Shown one piece after another: positions 52,280 to 63,513 of a stretch of DNA of 64,000 nt; the first letter of the stretch is position 1, and every line of letters begins with the position of its first letter. The DNA is from Hygrocybe punicea (taxonomy: Eukaryota; Basidiomycota; Agaricomycetes; Agaricales; Hygrophoraceae), in assembly GCA_963556145.1 (NCBI GenBank), contig OY744465.1, forward strand, positions 5,642,001 through 5,706,000, written 5' to 3'. Position numbers and translations under genes: made by a program. The notes under the pieces were generated by a model that was not told where the DNA came from, did not search any database, and saw only the letters and a program-made list of their open reading frames with translations.

Positions 52280-53303
52280 TCACGTTTTGCTTCGCGCTGT
52301 TATTCGTCTTGACTTGCCAAGTCGTTTCTGACCGCGGCCCTTGTGTCCAGATTTCTCACCACTCCTTCCCCCAAATCCGTATTTCTTATCTCTCGCAGTG
52401 CGGTTGAGCCTGCCGCCACCGCCTGGTCCTTTCCCACGTTTGGATGGTCGATCAGAGAGGGCGTCTTCAACGGCGACATCGAATGTATCACCATCAGTTT
52501 GGGAATTACCGAGTACATCCTTGCGTTCTAGTTGCCGCGCGTCGTTACGAGCGCAATCATGGTAGAATCAGATGACTCACTTCGTTTTAGGCCCTTGATC
52601 CTCTCTTCCATCTCCTTCTTGCTCTTCTCCCTTTCCTTGAGTTTTTCAATCTGCACTTGCTTCCCGAATTTTTTACCCTCTCTTTCTCTCCTTTTTTCTT
52701 CGCTCTTCTTCATACCCGCACTTTCGTCCAAAAGGCGTTGTCGGATTCGTTCCATGTGGGCGTCTGATTTCACCATTTCTGCAAAGTAGTCTGACGGGCG
52801 GGTGAATGGGAGACTGTGTTTTGATGCCAGTGCACGGGCATTTTGTGCGCTCGTGAGGGCGTGTTTGTAACTGCATCAGCAATGAGGCAGGCATTAAAAC
52901 AGAGAGAAAAAGAGACGTACAATGCGAGCTCACGATTGAGATCATCGTCTACGTCGACATCTATGGTCTCCGAATAGGACACTGCTAGGGTCTCCGTCCA
53001 CGGCAACGATGGATCAAGCTGAATTGTTTCTCGGATTCGTTCCAAAGCGAGCTGCAAAAGAAGTAAATTGAAGGGAATATTCCACTGGTGTAAATGATAG
53101 AACCGCACTTTGTTGTCAACCTCGACCTTTTGTTGTCGAGGTGTCGCGTCCTCGTCGATGGATTCGACATCATCTGGGGCCGCCTGTGCGTCTTCGTTTT
53201 CGCTTCCGCTGTCCTCGGGTGACTCCAATGCCTGTGGTGGTTCTACCACGTCATGAACTTCGTCATGGAGACCTTTTGAAGGACGTCGTCTGCTACTCGG
53301 CAT
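52280..53303 (-). CDS. EBP2: rRNA-processing protein EBP2
   Basis: Exons complement(52280-52527, 52581-52870, 52921-53051, 53109-53303) give 287 residues, all joins GT-AG and in frame. After an acidic N-terminus comes the conserved Ebp2 core: LALERIRETIQLDPSLPWTE, the TIDVDVDDDLNRELAFYKHA segment, LPFTRPSDYFAEMVKSDAHM, RIRQRLLDESAGMKKSEEKR, GKKFGKQVQIEKLKEREK, then FDVAVED and the basic Gly/Arg/Lys tail (RTARDKKYGFGG). Ebp2 is a nucleolar protein needed for processing of the 27S pre-rRNA and 60S subunit assembly, acting with Brx1 and Rrs1. Full length for the family. An essential housekeeping gene, the firmest functional call in the window. Confidence 0.92.
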
Positions 53304-53304
53304 T

Positions 53305-54680
53305 TTTTACTGGAGTTATTGAAAATGGTGTATTGTAGTCATATTCCCACGTCTATCAGTTCTCACGTTATTTACATAAATAATGCTCCATACTTGGGGT
53401 CTTGCGGTACCCACTGATGTCACCCGCGGGTACCACCTCTGTATTTACACAATTGCTCCAATAGCGCTCCAACTTGAATACATCATTTCATTCACCAATA
53501 ATAAAGATATTATTATTGCGTAAGGCCCCACTTGGTAAGAGTGCACGTGACTTGGATAATCAGAATTATATTGAAATTTGAATATCGAATATATGACGTT
53601 GAAGCTGAGTCCTCAGTCCTGGTGGTACAAGCACCCACGACCGGACCACGACCTCGCCTGGGCCTAACAAAGTTAGCATGGAACGTCACTCCCCAATTCC
53701 TCGTTGTCTTGCCCGGCGGTACCCATATTCAAGTCGTCTCCGAGTCGGCCTCGACACTGGCATATCAGGTACCGAGGTTGACAATTACACACGGATTCTA
53801 TATGAAACAAGCCGTGAGGACTTGGGCTTGGGGTCTCGGGGCCAGTCTTCCAGTTTCTGGTGTAACCCCCACGTTTCTGGTGTCGTGCTACCGTCACCAT
53901 GCAGTGGAGCGGGAGGGGGTGTTTCAAACCTCGAACCCCGTAGCTTTCTTCACTCAATTGCAGATCCAAAGAGACGTCATGATTCTCACGATCAGCCATA
54001 AATATCGTGAGCTGAAGTTTTGTCTCAAAATTATTGGGTTATAACCGACCCGGATCTAGCGAATTTCAGCCGCCGTCAGCGTTCGACGTTCAACGTTCAA
54101 CGGCCAAACGGCAACGTTCAACTTTCATCGGTGAGTTCAATAAAATATGCAACCGGGATGCAAGGTCACACTGTGTGTTTCAAGTCCCCCGTGTTTCTGT
54201 TTCGGTTATTCAGTGTTAACTACCAGAGTTCGTTCCAGAACTTGATAATCTGGAGGTATCACTCCTCGTCATGTCCATACCGAGTTCCAATAGGCGAACG
54301 CAATTACTACCACTTGCTATAACCCCTGAAAGCGAGCGTCACGTGCAAGAAGGTACTGAATACACTTGTTTTTTCTCGAAAGACCTTGAACCTTTTCCAA
54401 ACGACTGGCCAGTCCTTCTATTTCTACGTTTTTCTCGTCTTTCTTTCTATCTTACGAATTTTTACATCTTGGTTACGATCACTCCTTTCCTCCTCTCCCC
54501 GACTAACTCTCGTCCTCGTCCTCGTCCTCGTGTTCCAGTTCTTTCCACGATATTCTACTGCTCTAGGGTTGTCATCAACGCTGATCTCGTGTGTCTCTAG
54601 AGTTTCATGAACGCTCTCTCATTCCGCTATTAGGGAATTCTGAAGCCGGCTCGAGGGGCGATCCGGCTGTGACACCAGAC
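53305..54680. other. Intergenic / 5' region of the YTH gene
   Basis: No supported gene; the frame 53532-54044 has no domain. From about 54380 the sequence is pyrimidine-rich and has AG acceptor-like sites near 54600-54630, so it may contain the leader and a 5' UTR intron of the YTH gene. Confidence 0.45.
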
Positions 54681-54683
54681 TTT

Positions 54684-57530
54684 ATGTCAGGTGATGGGAG
54701 TCGGGTGAATATCCCTGATATAGGGAGACCAGGTCGTCGATCGTCGCACAATCGACGGCCTGGTCCTCAGCCACTTCAATCTTCCACCCCTCACCTTTAC
54801 TCTGGACCCTCGCCGATAAGTCCTCCAGATAATATTGCCTCCGGAAGCTACCAAGGCCCGCCACAATATCTTCCACCCCCCCTACCCTACGGTCAACATA
54901 GTAGCCACGTCGGACAATACACGCACTCGTCGCAGCAGCAACCGTCGACAATGGGTCATTCGGCGTCCTCATTTCAGTTCCCTCATGTATTTCACCATCC
55001 AGGTGTTCACGTTGTACCACCGGACAGCATGCTACCTCCAGCTTTGCATGCAGGATTCCAACCCATGATGCAGCCTCGCCCTCCAGTCTACCAGTATCAA
55101 TCGCCCTCACACTCGACGGAAAGTGGATCAGCTTCCATGGCCACGTTCTCCAATCCCGGGGTTCCCTCGATTTATACTTATCATCAGGTTGATGCGTCTC
55201 CTCCCTTGCATTCGCCGATAATGTCACAGACTCAAGGTGGGCAAACCGGCACTCATTCGACTTCATATCCCGGAACTGGACACTTTCACTCGTTACGATA
55301 TCCTTCCACGCCGCAATACTCATATCCCCAACACTCTTTTCCAAACTTGGTGTACCAGTCTCAATACGTCCAGGCTCCTTATGTGCAGTCTTACATCTCA
55401 TCCTCCGAACAAGAGGGACAGGGCACTTGGTGGTACCTCCCTTCTTCAGCTCCTATACAATCTTCGCAATACGAAATCGGTCAACCCTCCTACGTAGGGC
55501 CTTACCCTATGGGTTTTTCATCAATGAGCCATCCTGATGTTGAACCTTCCTACGGCCAAGGGGCGGGCGCACCCTCGTCATCACCATACGCCGTACCTCT
55601 ACCTTATCAAGGACAATTCCGAAGCCCTCAGCCTGAGCAACTACCACCTTCCGCCCCCTCCTCTCCCACACCTCATTTTGGTTCCCCCTCTCCGACAATT
55701 AATCCTGAACCCGGCAGTTCATTGAACACCGGAAGCAAGCACGTCAGCGACAAGCCCGTTGTCCGTCGTCATTATCATCCCAATCCCCCCGCTCACCGAT
55801 CCGAGTGGGTTATGTGGGTTGGCAATGTTCCATCCGATACTAGTCACGATGAACTGTGGCGGTTTTTCGATCAGCCGTTGTCACCGTCCCCGAAATCACG
55901 ACGCCAGTCGGGCGAAGTCTTGTCCTGCGGAATGGTGTCTATCTTCCTCATGACACGCTCGAATTGTGCGTTTATTAATTTCGAAACCGAGGCATATCTG
56001 CAAGCTGCAATTTCCCGCTTTGATGGCCTGCCATTGCGTATCGCTGATCCGCGTTGTCCGCGCATCGTATGTCGAGTTAGAAGAAAGGATGATGACCTGA
56101 AGGCTGGGGTTGGTGCTCAACGTGGAATGGGTATGCACATACGGTGGATCAAGGATCAGCGGGAGCAGACTAAGAAGACCCGCAATACTTCTGGTTTTTC
56201 ACGTTCTGGTGTGCTGAAGATTCTATCGAGCTCTCCCGAAGCCGCACCACTAACGTCCGTATCGCTATCCAGCGAGGATCATGCGTCATCGCATCCACGT
56301 GCGCAGGGGGGGCAATCTAGCGGTTCTGGGTCTGGCTCGTATTCGTCTACTAATTCTAGCATCCTCAAACGATATTTTCCGAAGCGCTATTTTATCCTCA
56401 AGTCACTGAATCAGGCAAGTGAATGCCTCCGATCGGGAATGTATTGCTCACTCTGGTGACAACAGCATGACTTGGATCTTAGCGTTGAGAACGGATTGTG
56501 GGCAACTCAGCGGCATAATGAGGGCATTCTCGATCAGGCATATCGAACGAGCGAAGACGTGTACTTGATCTTTGGTGTCAACAAGAGCGGGGAGTTCTTT
56601 GGCTATGCCAGGTCGGTTGTTACCTTTTGTCGGAGGAATCTTATGAATGGATAACAAAATAAGACTTGATTTTGTCACAGAATGGCAGGGCCAGTGTTGC
56701 GTGATGAGCAGCAGGTATCATTTCCTTCGCAAACGCCTGACCTGTCATCGACTGTGAGCAGTGATATGCCGCTCCATGTGCTAGCAATTTCTGAGGAGCG
56801 GCCCGTTCCCTCTTTGCCTGAAAGAGGTCAACCAACTACTTTCATCTCTCCTTCGGAACATAGGCTGGTTGATTTTTCACCGTCACACTTATTTGAAACG
56901 CCGAAAGATGAGTGTCGCGACAATCCTGGTGGTTATTTTCCTAGCGCACCTGCTATAATTGGCCCAACCCACCGTAAGCTCACCGTACCGACCGGAATCA
57001 AGCACAACCTTGATTTCGGTGGCAGGACTCCGAAAACCGGTGCTGTGATAGACTTGCAACAGGTTAGAAGCACCACCTCCTCACCAATTCTTTTGCAAAG
57101 TCAACCCGATGTTGGTGGTGCGTCTTGGTTGGAGGGGGAAGAACCTAACACGCCTCTGCATCCTGTGGCTGAGGAATCTGATTATTTCAGGAGCAAGGAG
57201 GACCGAAGTACAGTCATGAATGTCCCGGAGGTTGCCAGCCCAGCGACTGATGAAATGAGACAAGCCGGTTTTTCCTTGGAGGTGTCGGCGGAAGGGGTTG
57301 GGAGGAGGCATGGGAAAGAGGTGGAGGAGGGGGGCCGTGAAGAGACATTAGGTGAATACTTCAGAGTGGAGTGGCAGTGCACGGCCCGGCTACCGTTTTA
57401 TCGGATACGCCATCTTCGGAATCCGTGGAACCACGACCGAGAAGTCAAGGTCTCGCGGGATGGGACTGAACTGGAGCCGAATGTAGGACAAAATTTACTA
57501 AGCGATTGGCGGATAACCTCACAACCGTAA
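54684..57530 (+). CDS. RRM and YTH domain RNA-binding protein (m6A reader type)
   Basis: Exons 54684-56414, 56466-56611 and 56681-57530 give 908 residues. The first ~375 are a disordered Pro/Ser/Gln/Tyr-rich region. An RRM follows (about 405-510) with RNP2 WVGNVP and RNP1 NCAFINFE. The YTH domain starts near 560 (RYFPKRYFILKSLNQ; ENGLWATQRHNE with the first cage Trp; VYLIFGVNKSGEFFGYARMAG), is interrupted by ~190 residues of disordered sequence, and ends with EWQCTARLPFYRIRHLRNPW and REVKVSRDGTELEP. YTH domains bind N6-methyladenosine through an aromatic cage; in fungi such readers control meiotic and other mRNAs. The first intron has a GC donor (56415-56416). The first in-frame ATG is used; the frame is open upstream to 54591, so a 5' exon is possible. 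Confidence 0.88.
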
Positions 57531-58079
57531 CCGCCTCCTACCGGGAAAGCTCTCATCCGCTGGCACACCCGCCGGGCGGGCGCTCTGAAATCGTTTCTGG
57601 CTGCATTTCACGGTTTTTTCCGCCCCAGGAAGAGGAGGATCGCGGATTATGATCATGAGAACACCACAAAATTTTTACTCCAACCCTTCAAACTCGGACG
57701 TTTTCGATCACGCACATTTTTGCTTTCAAGCTAGAACACAATCATTTACTATTCCATGATGACGACGGGTTCCCTTGTCATTCACGAAACAAGCTCTGTC
57801 GCAACTAACGTTACTTTTTTTACTATTATTGTTCTATAGTAGCCTTTGGACAAGCCTCGTCCTCTCGCTGCATCCTATGTAGCTATAGCTCACGTCCGTA
57901 ATTCCTCGTACTGTGGCTCAATACACGACCAGCCCGATTATTTAACTTGGAAAGGGGACCCTCGATGAAATTCGAAAGGTATAATCAAGGACAACTTCCT
58001 TGGATTCTGGTCGAAGAACGTACGAACCCCACGTCAGAATCGAGTCGGTCAGATCATTCTGGAGAAATGGGTATATCGT
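57531..58079. other. 3' flank of the YTH gene
   Basis: No gene or RNA seen. An AT-rich, poly-T containing stretch near 57800-57840 may be in the terminator region. Confidence 0.4.
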
Positions 58080-58291
58080 CCTCTACCTAGTGTTGCCACG
58101 GCTCGGTCCGAAACCGTTAGCTGTTGGAGCCGGACCGATAATTAGCCGAGCCGAGCCGTTCACTCGGCTAACGGTTAAACTTCGGCTTAGCCACGGCTAG
58201 CCGTTATTAGCCATTACCAAATATCCAAATTAGGAAATTTAGGTTTCCAGCCTGTTTGCTGGCTTCAAATAACCCCTCTGCTGCCTCCCAC

Positions 58292-58675
58292 ACCTCACGA
58301 ACATGTACGGACGCATTTCGCGAGGTTTTCAGGTGTTGATAACCGGTATGTGCACTTCTTTTTGCGTATCTCCATGTAGACTACCTATGTACATGCATGT
58401 GAAAAAAATGAAATATACCTACTCACATATGCACCTTCCGAGGCTCCTGCGAAAGGGGAACACCCCGTGAATGCCGCGCACACGTCAATTGACGTGGCCA
58501 TATATATTCGCAAGGTGGGCTGGGCAGCAGGGAGAGGGGCAGACTCGTCCTCAGTTGCTCCTGCCCTGTCCGTCGTCATTGGCCTCGTCAGCTGTTGTCG
58601 TCGTTATGGTCCTTGTGTTCACCTCGCGAATGCCGTGCACGTGTCAATTGACACGGCCGTACCCATTCGCGAGGT
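58292..58675. repeat. Double palindrome copies in the 58-kb element
   Basis: 58462-58516 and 58621-58675 are complete (centres GTCAATTGAC at 58484-58493 and 58643-58652). 58292-58326 keeps both outer arms (ACCTCACGAA, TTCGCGAGGT) but has lost the centre. Confidence 0.85.
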
Positions 58676-58881
58676 GGTGGTTGGCTCGGGGAGGCAGTGG
58701 GGCAGGGCTACGGGGAGAGGGTGGGGACTTCTCGTCTTCGTTCCCCCTCACTGTTGCTCTTGCCCCATCCATCCTGGGTTGTCGCCGTTTCCCATTGACG
58801 TCGATGTCGCCGTCATTGTTGCCCGCCCGGTCATAGTCGTGGTTGCTGTTAGTACAAGTCGGATGGTGATGGACTGGGCAC

Positions 58882-61430
58882 TCACCTGTCGTCGCGCTGG
58901 ATCTCACCAGGGCACAGTTGCCGTAGAAGCCCCACTAGGCGGTGCAGTGACGGAGCGAGTCGTCCATGCCAATGCCGCAAGACACCCCACAAAAATGGCT
59001 CTGCTTCGTCGTGCGGATTGAATCGGTCTTGCTCCCCTTGCGGCGCAGTCGGGGAGTCTGTAGGCAGAACGGCACGTGAAAAATGCAGGTCGAAAGAGTC
59101 ACCGGATGGAGACAACTGGTCTGTGCAGGTTATGGACACCGTGTAGTCCTGCAACCACAGAATCCATGAGAAAGACAAGGCGTGACAAGAAAGCGTGCAT
59201 ACAGCAGCATAAGCAAATTCCACAGTCTGCAAATCAAAAGAAAGGAGCCAAATGTCACCCCATTCCTTATCTTTCCCCATTTGAGCAACTGTGAACTGGA
59301 TATCAGAACCTAATCAAGTTTGTCACGACCACAAAAATACCCACCCTCCCGAGCGATTACGACCACCTTCAACACTCGCGCCCACTCCTCCAAGAACTCG
59401 TCAACGCACGTGTCCACTTCTTCCGAAAGGAACGAGACAACAGCCTCGGTCATGTCGTATATTATCCGCTTCGATGGCCGTATAATGGCACTCGTTCCTG
59501 CCGTCTTCCCCATCGGCTGCTGCACATACTTCAATTTCGCATAGGTCACCACCTACAGAAGCACTTAGTGAGCCACCAGCACAGAAATCCATGGAATAAT
59601 ACCTACCTTCGCCTTCTTGTCAGATCACCAATTCAGTGGGATGACACGGATGTTGGACATTGCTGCCTCGGCGGCGGGCGCACCAGACAGGATGTGGGAT
59701 GCCTGCACACACAGTGTGGGCACGGAGTATCCAAGCGATGACTGTATGTGTGCGATCTCCGGCGGGTAGTGCTTCCCGTTCAGAGGGTTGACGTGCGTAT
59801 ATTGGATTCCATGCAACTTGAGTTGCTGCTCAACCTTTGTGTACGCAACACGTGCGCTGGAGAGGTAAGGCACGTACATCGGCAGGTGTCTGGAGATAAA
59901 GATAAGGCTAGACTCACCAACAGTATGCATACAGCTCCCGCAAGACTTGAGTCTCCAGATTAAAACTAGTCGTCGCTCAGTCATCAGTCGCAAAATGCAC
60001 CCTATGTACACACCTGCCCGGATTAAACATCTTTCGCCCCATTTCCGTTGCCCCATCATGCTCACCCTCCTTCTTCCTCTTCAACCCGGCACCAGGCACC
60101 AGAGGTTCGCCTAGGTCCCTTTGAGCCACAAAAGAAATGTCTTCACCATGGATATGTCCCAAATCCAGCCACGCAATATCTTCCATGACCATATTGTTGT
60201 ACATGCTTTCGGGAACAAAGCTGACCGAGATGAGTGCATATCGGAACTCATCATCTGTGATCACGAGCACCAAGTAGTGTTTGGGAAAGTTAGTGAGCTG
60301 GATGTACACAGTTCCATGTGCCGTCGGTCCCAGCTGTGTCAGTTCTATAAGAAGGGATACATGACATTAACAGAGCCTCGAAGACAGCGAACAGCACGAA
60401 CGTTCTTTGGAAAAGTTACGATGTCGGAAGCTTCGTAGACCGAGGTAGTGAGCCTTTTGTTGCACAAGGTCCGCGATAGTCTGCAACCAACGTAAAAAAG
60501 AAGCAACCACGGGTAAAATAGTGGTTGACCCACGTTCAGTTGCAGTCCCACGAGCACATCTAACAACACTGCAGGATTTTCGACGAGCTTCTCAGATATT
60601 GCGGCAAAACGTGGCCCCCGAACCGCCGCTGCAAGGTCACCCGTATCTCTCAAGTTGAGACGACCGGTTCTGGGGTCGACGGTGACAATCACTAGCTCAT
60701 CGCCACATAAATGCACATGAAGTGCAGGCATCCGCTCTGCCAAGACAGTGAGCTGAATATCCCAGTATTCAGGTGAAAAAAAAACCACGACTGGACCGTC
60801 TACGACCAAAGCAACCTCGCCTGGTATTGAAAAAACTGTATGTTTGGCACCACGCTGGAGCTGGTACTGAAACACCTTCAAGATAGCTGTTGTATGCTTC
60901 TCGATGACTTTGCGCAACAGTGAATCAAAATCTAGGCCGTTTGCATCCTGTTTGGATCGTTAGCATACAAAGTGGCGACATCACGCATAACTCACTACAA
61001 TTAACTCGCTGGGAGCCATTGCAGAATCCTCGGCAGAGAAGACAACACCCAATGCACCTTTTGTAGGCTCCCATCGAACCTCGAACTTCAAATTATCAGT
61101 ACACACACAATAAAAACGAACGTTTCCGCCAGTTCGCACAGCTCTGCATATATAGCCTGCACAACTTGCGAAAGCACGTCACCGAGCGGCACCTGACCAT
61201 CATAAGACAACACCCAATGCACCTTTTGTAGGCTCCCATCGAACCTCGAACTTCAAATTATCAGTACACACACAATAAAAACGAATGTTTCTGCCAGTTC
61301 GCACAGCTCTGCATATATAGCCTGCACAACTCGCGAAAGCACGTCACCGAGCGGCACCTGACCATCATGGTTCACGCTCGAGATCCTTGCCAGTGGGTTC
61401 ATGGATGCCATTATTGAGCCCACCGTTCAA
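58882..61430 (-). pseudogene. MED14: Captured MED14 (Mediator subunit 14 / Rgr1) fragment
   Basis: MED14 links the Mediator head/middle and tail and is essential for RNA polymerase II transcription. Read on the minus strand: an N-terminal exon (HDGQVPLGDVLS, QAIYAELCELAET) near 61370-61250, then a jump to the central region (DANGLDFDSLLRKVIEKHTT; VDPRTGRLNLRDTGDLAAA; GPRFAAISEKLVENPAVLLD) at 60950-60530, ADLVQQKAHYLGLRSFRHRN at 60480-60420, QLTNFPKHYLVLVITDDEF near 60300, YTKVEQQLKLHGIQYTHVNP, CVQASHILSGAPAAEAAM, then YAKLKYVQQPMGKTAG, SKRIIYDMTEAVVSFLSEEV and finally DYTVSITCTDQLSPSGDSFD. Introns with GT-AG ends are kept. It is dead: a Trp codon has become TGA at 59625-59627, a large N-terminal section is deleted, and a 165-bp segment is duplicated. 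The functional MED14 must lie elsewhere in the genome. Confidence 0.85.
61039..61368. repeat. 165-bp tandem duplication within the captured MED14
   Basis: 61039-61203 and 61204-61368 are head-to-tail copies with only a few differences. The unit covers the coding part QVPLGDVLS...LAET and the adjacent intron-like sequence, so the duplication arose after or during capture. Confidence 0.85.
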
Positions 61431-62125
61431 CATGGTGGCGGAAGTTGTCTTTTCGAGTCCAGTGGCATCCACTGTGACACTGTTAGGTTTCGAGTGCTCT
61501 GGAGAGATACATCGGCAGGTATCTGGGGAAAAAATACGTAGCTATACAGATCTTTGTTAGTAAAAGTAAAGAAAAAAAACCTTACTGATGCAGCAGAGAT
61601 GGGTGCACGACCCTCCGCTACATCTGGGACTGGCACGCGTGGCTTGTCGTCGCTGCTGGCACTGCTGTTGCCGTCGTTGCCACTGCCGCTGTTCTGTTGC
61701 CCTAACCGGGGTCATTGGTCATTGCTGCTGCTGTCCGGGCTGCTGTTGCCTCGAGATCATTTGTGCTGTAATCCAAAATAAGTTGGTAGTAATATAAAAA
61801 AAACAGACATAACGGGAGTGTCCGCTGCTTCCGTTGCCACTTCATTCCTCGCCCCTCTGCTGGTCGCCGTTGGGGTGCTGTGGCAGTGTGGCCTTTGTTT
61901 GGGGTCCGCCGGCGTTGTCGCGAGCTGGTGTGTGAGATTGGTGGTGAGATTCGACCTTGACAGTGGTCGCTAGGCACTCTGCTATTTATTTCCTTTTTTG
62001 GATGGCTAGCCGCGGTTTAGCTGTTGCCACAACGGTCTGGTCCGGCTAACAACCCATATATGGGTTAACCGTTGTTAGCCGTAGCCGAGCCGAGCCGGAC
62101 CGAGCCATGGCAACACTACCTCTAC

Positions 62126-62455
62126 CCGGTGCAAGAAGGAGAGACGGCAATACTAAGCGCCCACCATCAGGTGGCTGTGTTGCCAGCTTCAGCTGGGAAA
62201 TTTTTGCTCTGCACAGTGCCCAGGGATAATGATGGTTCCAGTGCTGGTGGCAGCCACTACGGTCGTGTTTTTATGGCGTGACAAATGCACTTTTATTATT
62301 TCCTGTGATAGAAACTGCGCGTTTGCGCGATACAAGCTGCGTGTTTGCACGATGAGGTTAATACATTTAAAAAAAACATCTTCCTAGTCATAACTTAGTT
62401 GCTACCAATCATATCGGAGGAGCGGGCAAGAAGTGGAATCATTGTACACAAAAAA
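62126..62455. other. Spacer right of the hAT-like element
   Basis: 3' flank of the BTB gene; no gene seen. Contains a short direct repeat CTGCGTGTTTGC/CTGCGCGTTTGC near 62316-62350. Confidence 0.45.
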
Positions 62456-62461
62456 ATTTGG

Positions 62462-63460
62462 TCATTGAACAATGAGCTTTTGAGCCAACTGTGCTCCAAC
62501 ACTCTCGATGCAGCGGTTAGCATGCCTGAAACCAGCACCATCCTTCACCAATGCGAGCATGTCTCTCTTACATCCTTGGCCCATCTCGCCAAATTCCAGA
62601 GTCTCGAAATGTTTGAGCGCATCATCGTACTTGAGTGGATTTCGTCCATCGAGTAAAAATCTGCCCATTCCATTCCACCACACAGTGTACCAATCTTCAT
62701 TGCACCACTCGGGTTTGTTACAATCGGCAGCATGAAAGCTAATTATCGGTGGCTCAGTTGCAATGATCTGTTTATGCTCCTCGAGGGTCTCCTTGACTTC
62801 TGCTACAGCCTGAAAAACGTTTGGACCGATCATGTTTTTATGTTCCATAGTTAGCTCATGAAATCGCGTGTCGACCAACCGTGAAAATGCGAATTCAAAG
62901 AAAAGCCGTGTATTGAACTCGAAGCAGAGTTGGATTAGGTGAGCTGGATGGAAATGCCATTTGCGTGCTTGTATGCTGTGCATTGCAAAAAGCTGCGTGG
63001 ATTCTGACATGAAATAGCGGCTGAGATGGAGGAGTCGGACAAGAACATCATTCTGGAAGGGTGGTGGGGTGAATCTTCAATCGCAAGGTGAGTAATCCAT
63101 CTGTTATTATGTAGAGACTGAGTGTACCTTCCATACGCCTGCGAAATAAATATATCAAACTTGGCTTCGGCAACATTGAGAACACAAATGGGTTGAGCTT
63201 CTGTCCCTTCTATCCCTTCTGCGTCTGAAACAGTATTGTAAATCTGCGGCATTGAAAACATGTCCGAAAACATCTTTGACGCTCGTGATAGTGTCTTTGA
63301 GTCAAGTTTGTAGAGAGTGTTTTTTACCTACTGCAAAAAAATCCATTCTCATTTAGTTGATTGGATGGAGGATAAAGGCACCTACATGAAAGACATGAGT
63401 CCCTTGGAGATCCCAATTAATTGGGTGTCTGATAGGGACTTGTGAAGTACTTTCTGCCAT
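62462..63460 (-). CDS. BTB/POZ domain protein
   Basis: Exons complement(62462-63074, 63128-63327, 63386-63460) give 295 residues. The first intron uses the acceptor CAGTAG just before GTA AAA AAC; the closer AG would leave a stop. The N-terminal half is a BTB fold of the agaricomycete type: HVFHVKNTLYKLDSKTLSRA, SKMFSDMFSMPQ, an acidic loop, then ICVLNVAEAKFDIFISQAYG. The rest is helical (VLVRLLHLSRYFMSESTQLF; HPAHLIQLCFEFNTR) with a Trp-rich patch (PEWCNEDWYTVWWNGMG). BTB proteins dimerise and often recruit Cullin-3 ubiquitin ligases. These short fungal ones are highly expanded and uncharacterised. No MATH or Kelch repeats. Looks intact. Confidence 0.8.
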
Positions 63461-63513
63461 CTCGGAATGTGTCGGTTGTTGAATTGAGAAGAAAGGCTGA
63501 CAAAAAGAGACAG

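Larger units (their letters stand above)
58088..62117. mobile_element. hAT-like element (4,030 bp) carrying a MED14 fragment, TSD CCTCTACC
   Basis: The ends TAGTGTTGCCACGGCTCGG and (reversed) TAGTGTTGCCATGGCTCGG form a TIR; subterminal GAGCCGAGCC repeats follow on both sides. The exact 8-bp duplication CCTCTACC flanks it (58080-58087, 62118-62125). It encodes no transposase. Most of the interior (58882-61430) is a piece of a host MED14 gene with introns, so genomic DNA was captured as in Pack-type transposons. The left part holds three double palindromes, and the right part (61580-61750) a CTG/TTG-rich tract. Confidence 0.85.

Noticed and set aside
53532..54044. 170-codon frame as a gene
   Set aside because: No domain, no intron structure, and the opposite strand is equally open. 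Nothing supports coding.
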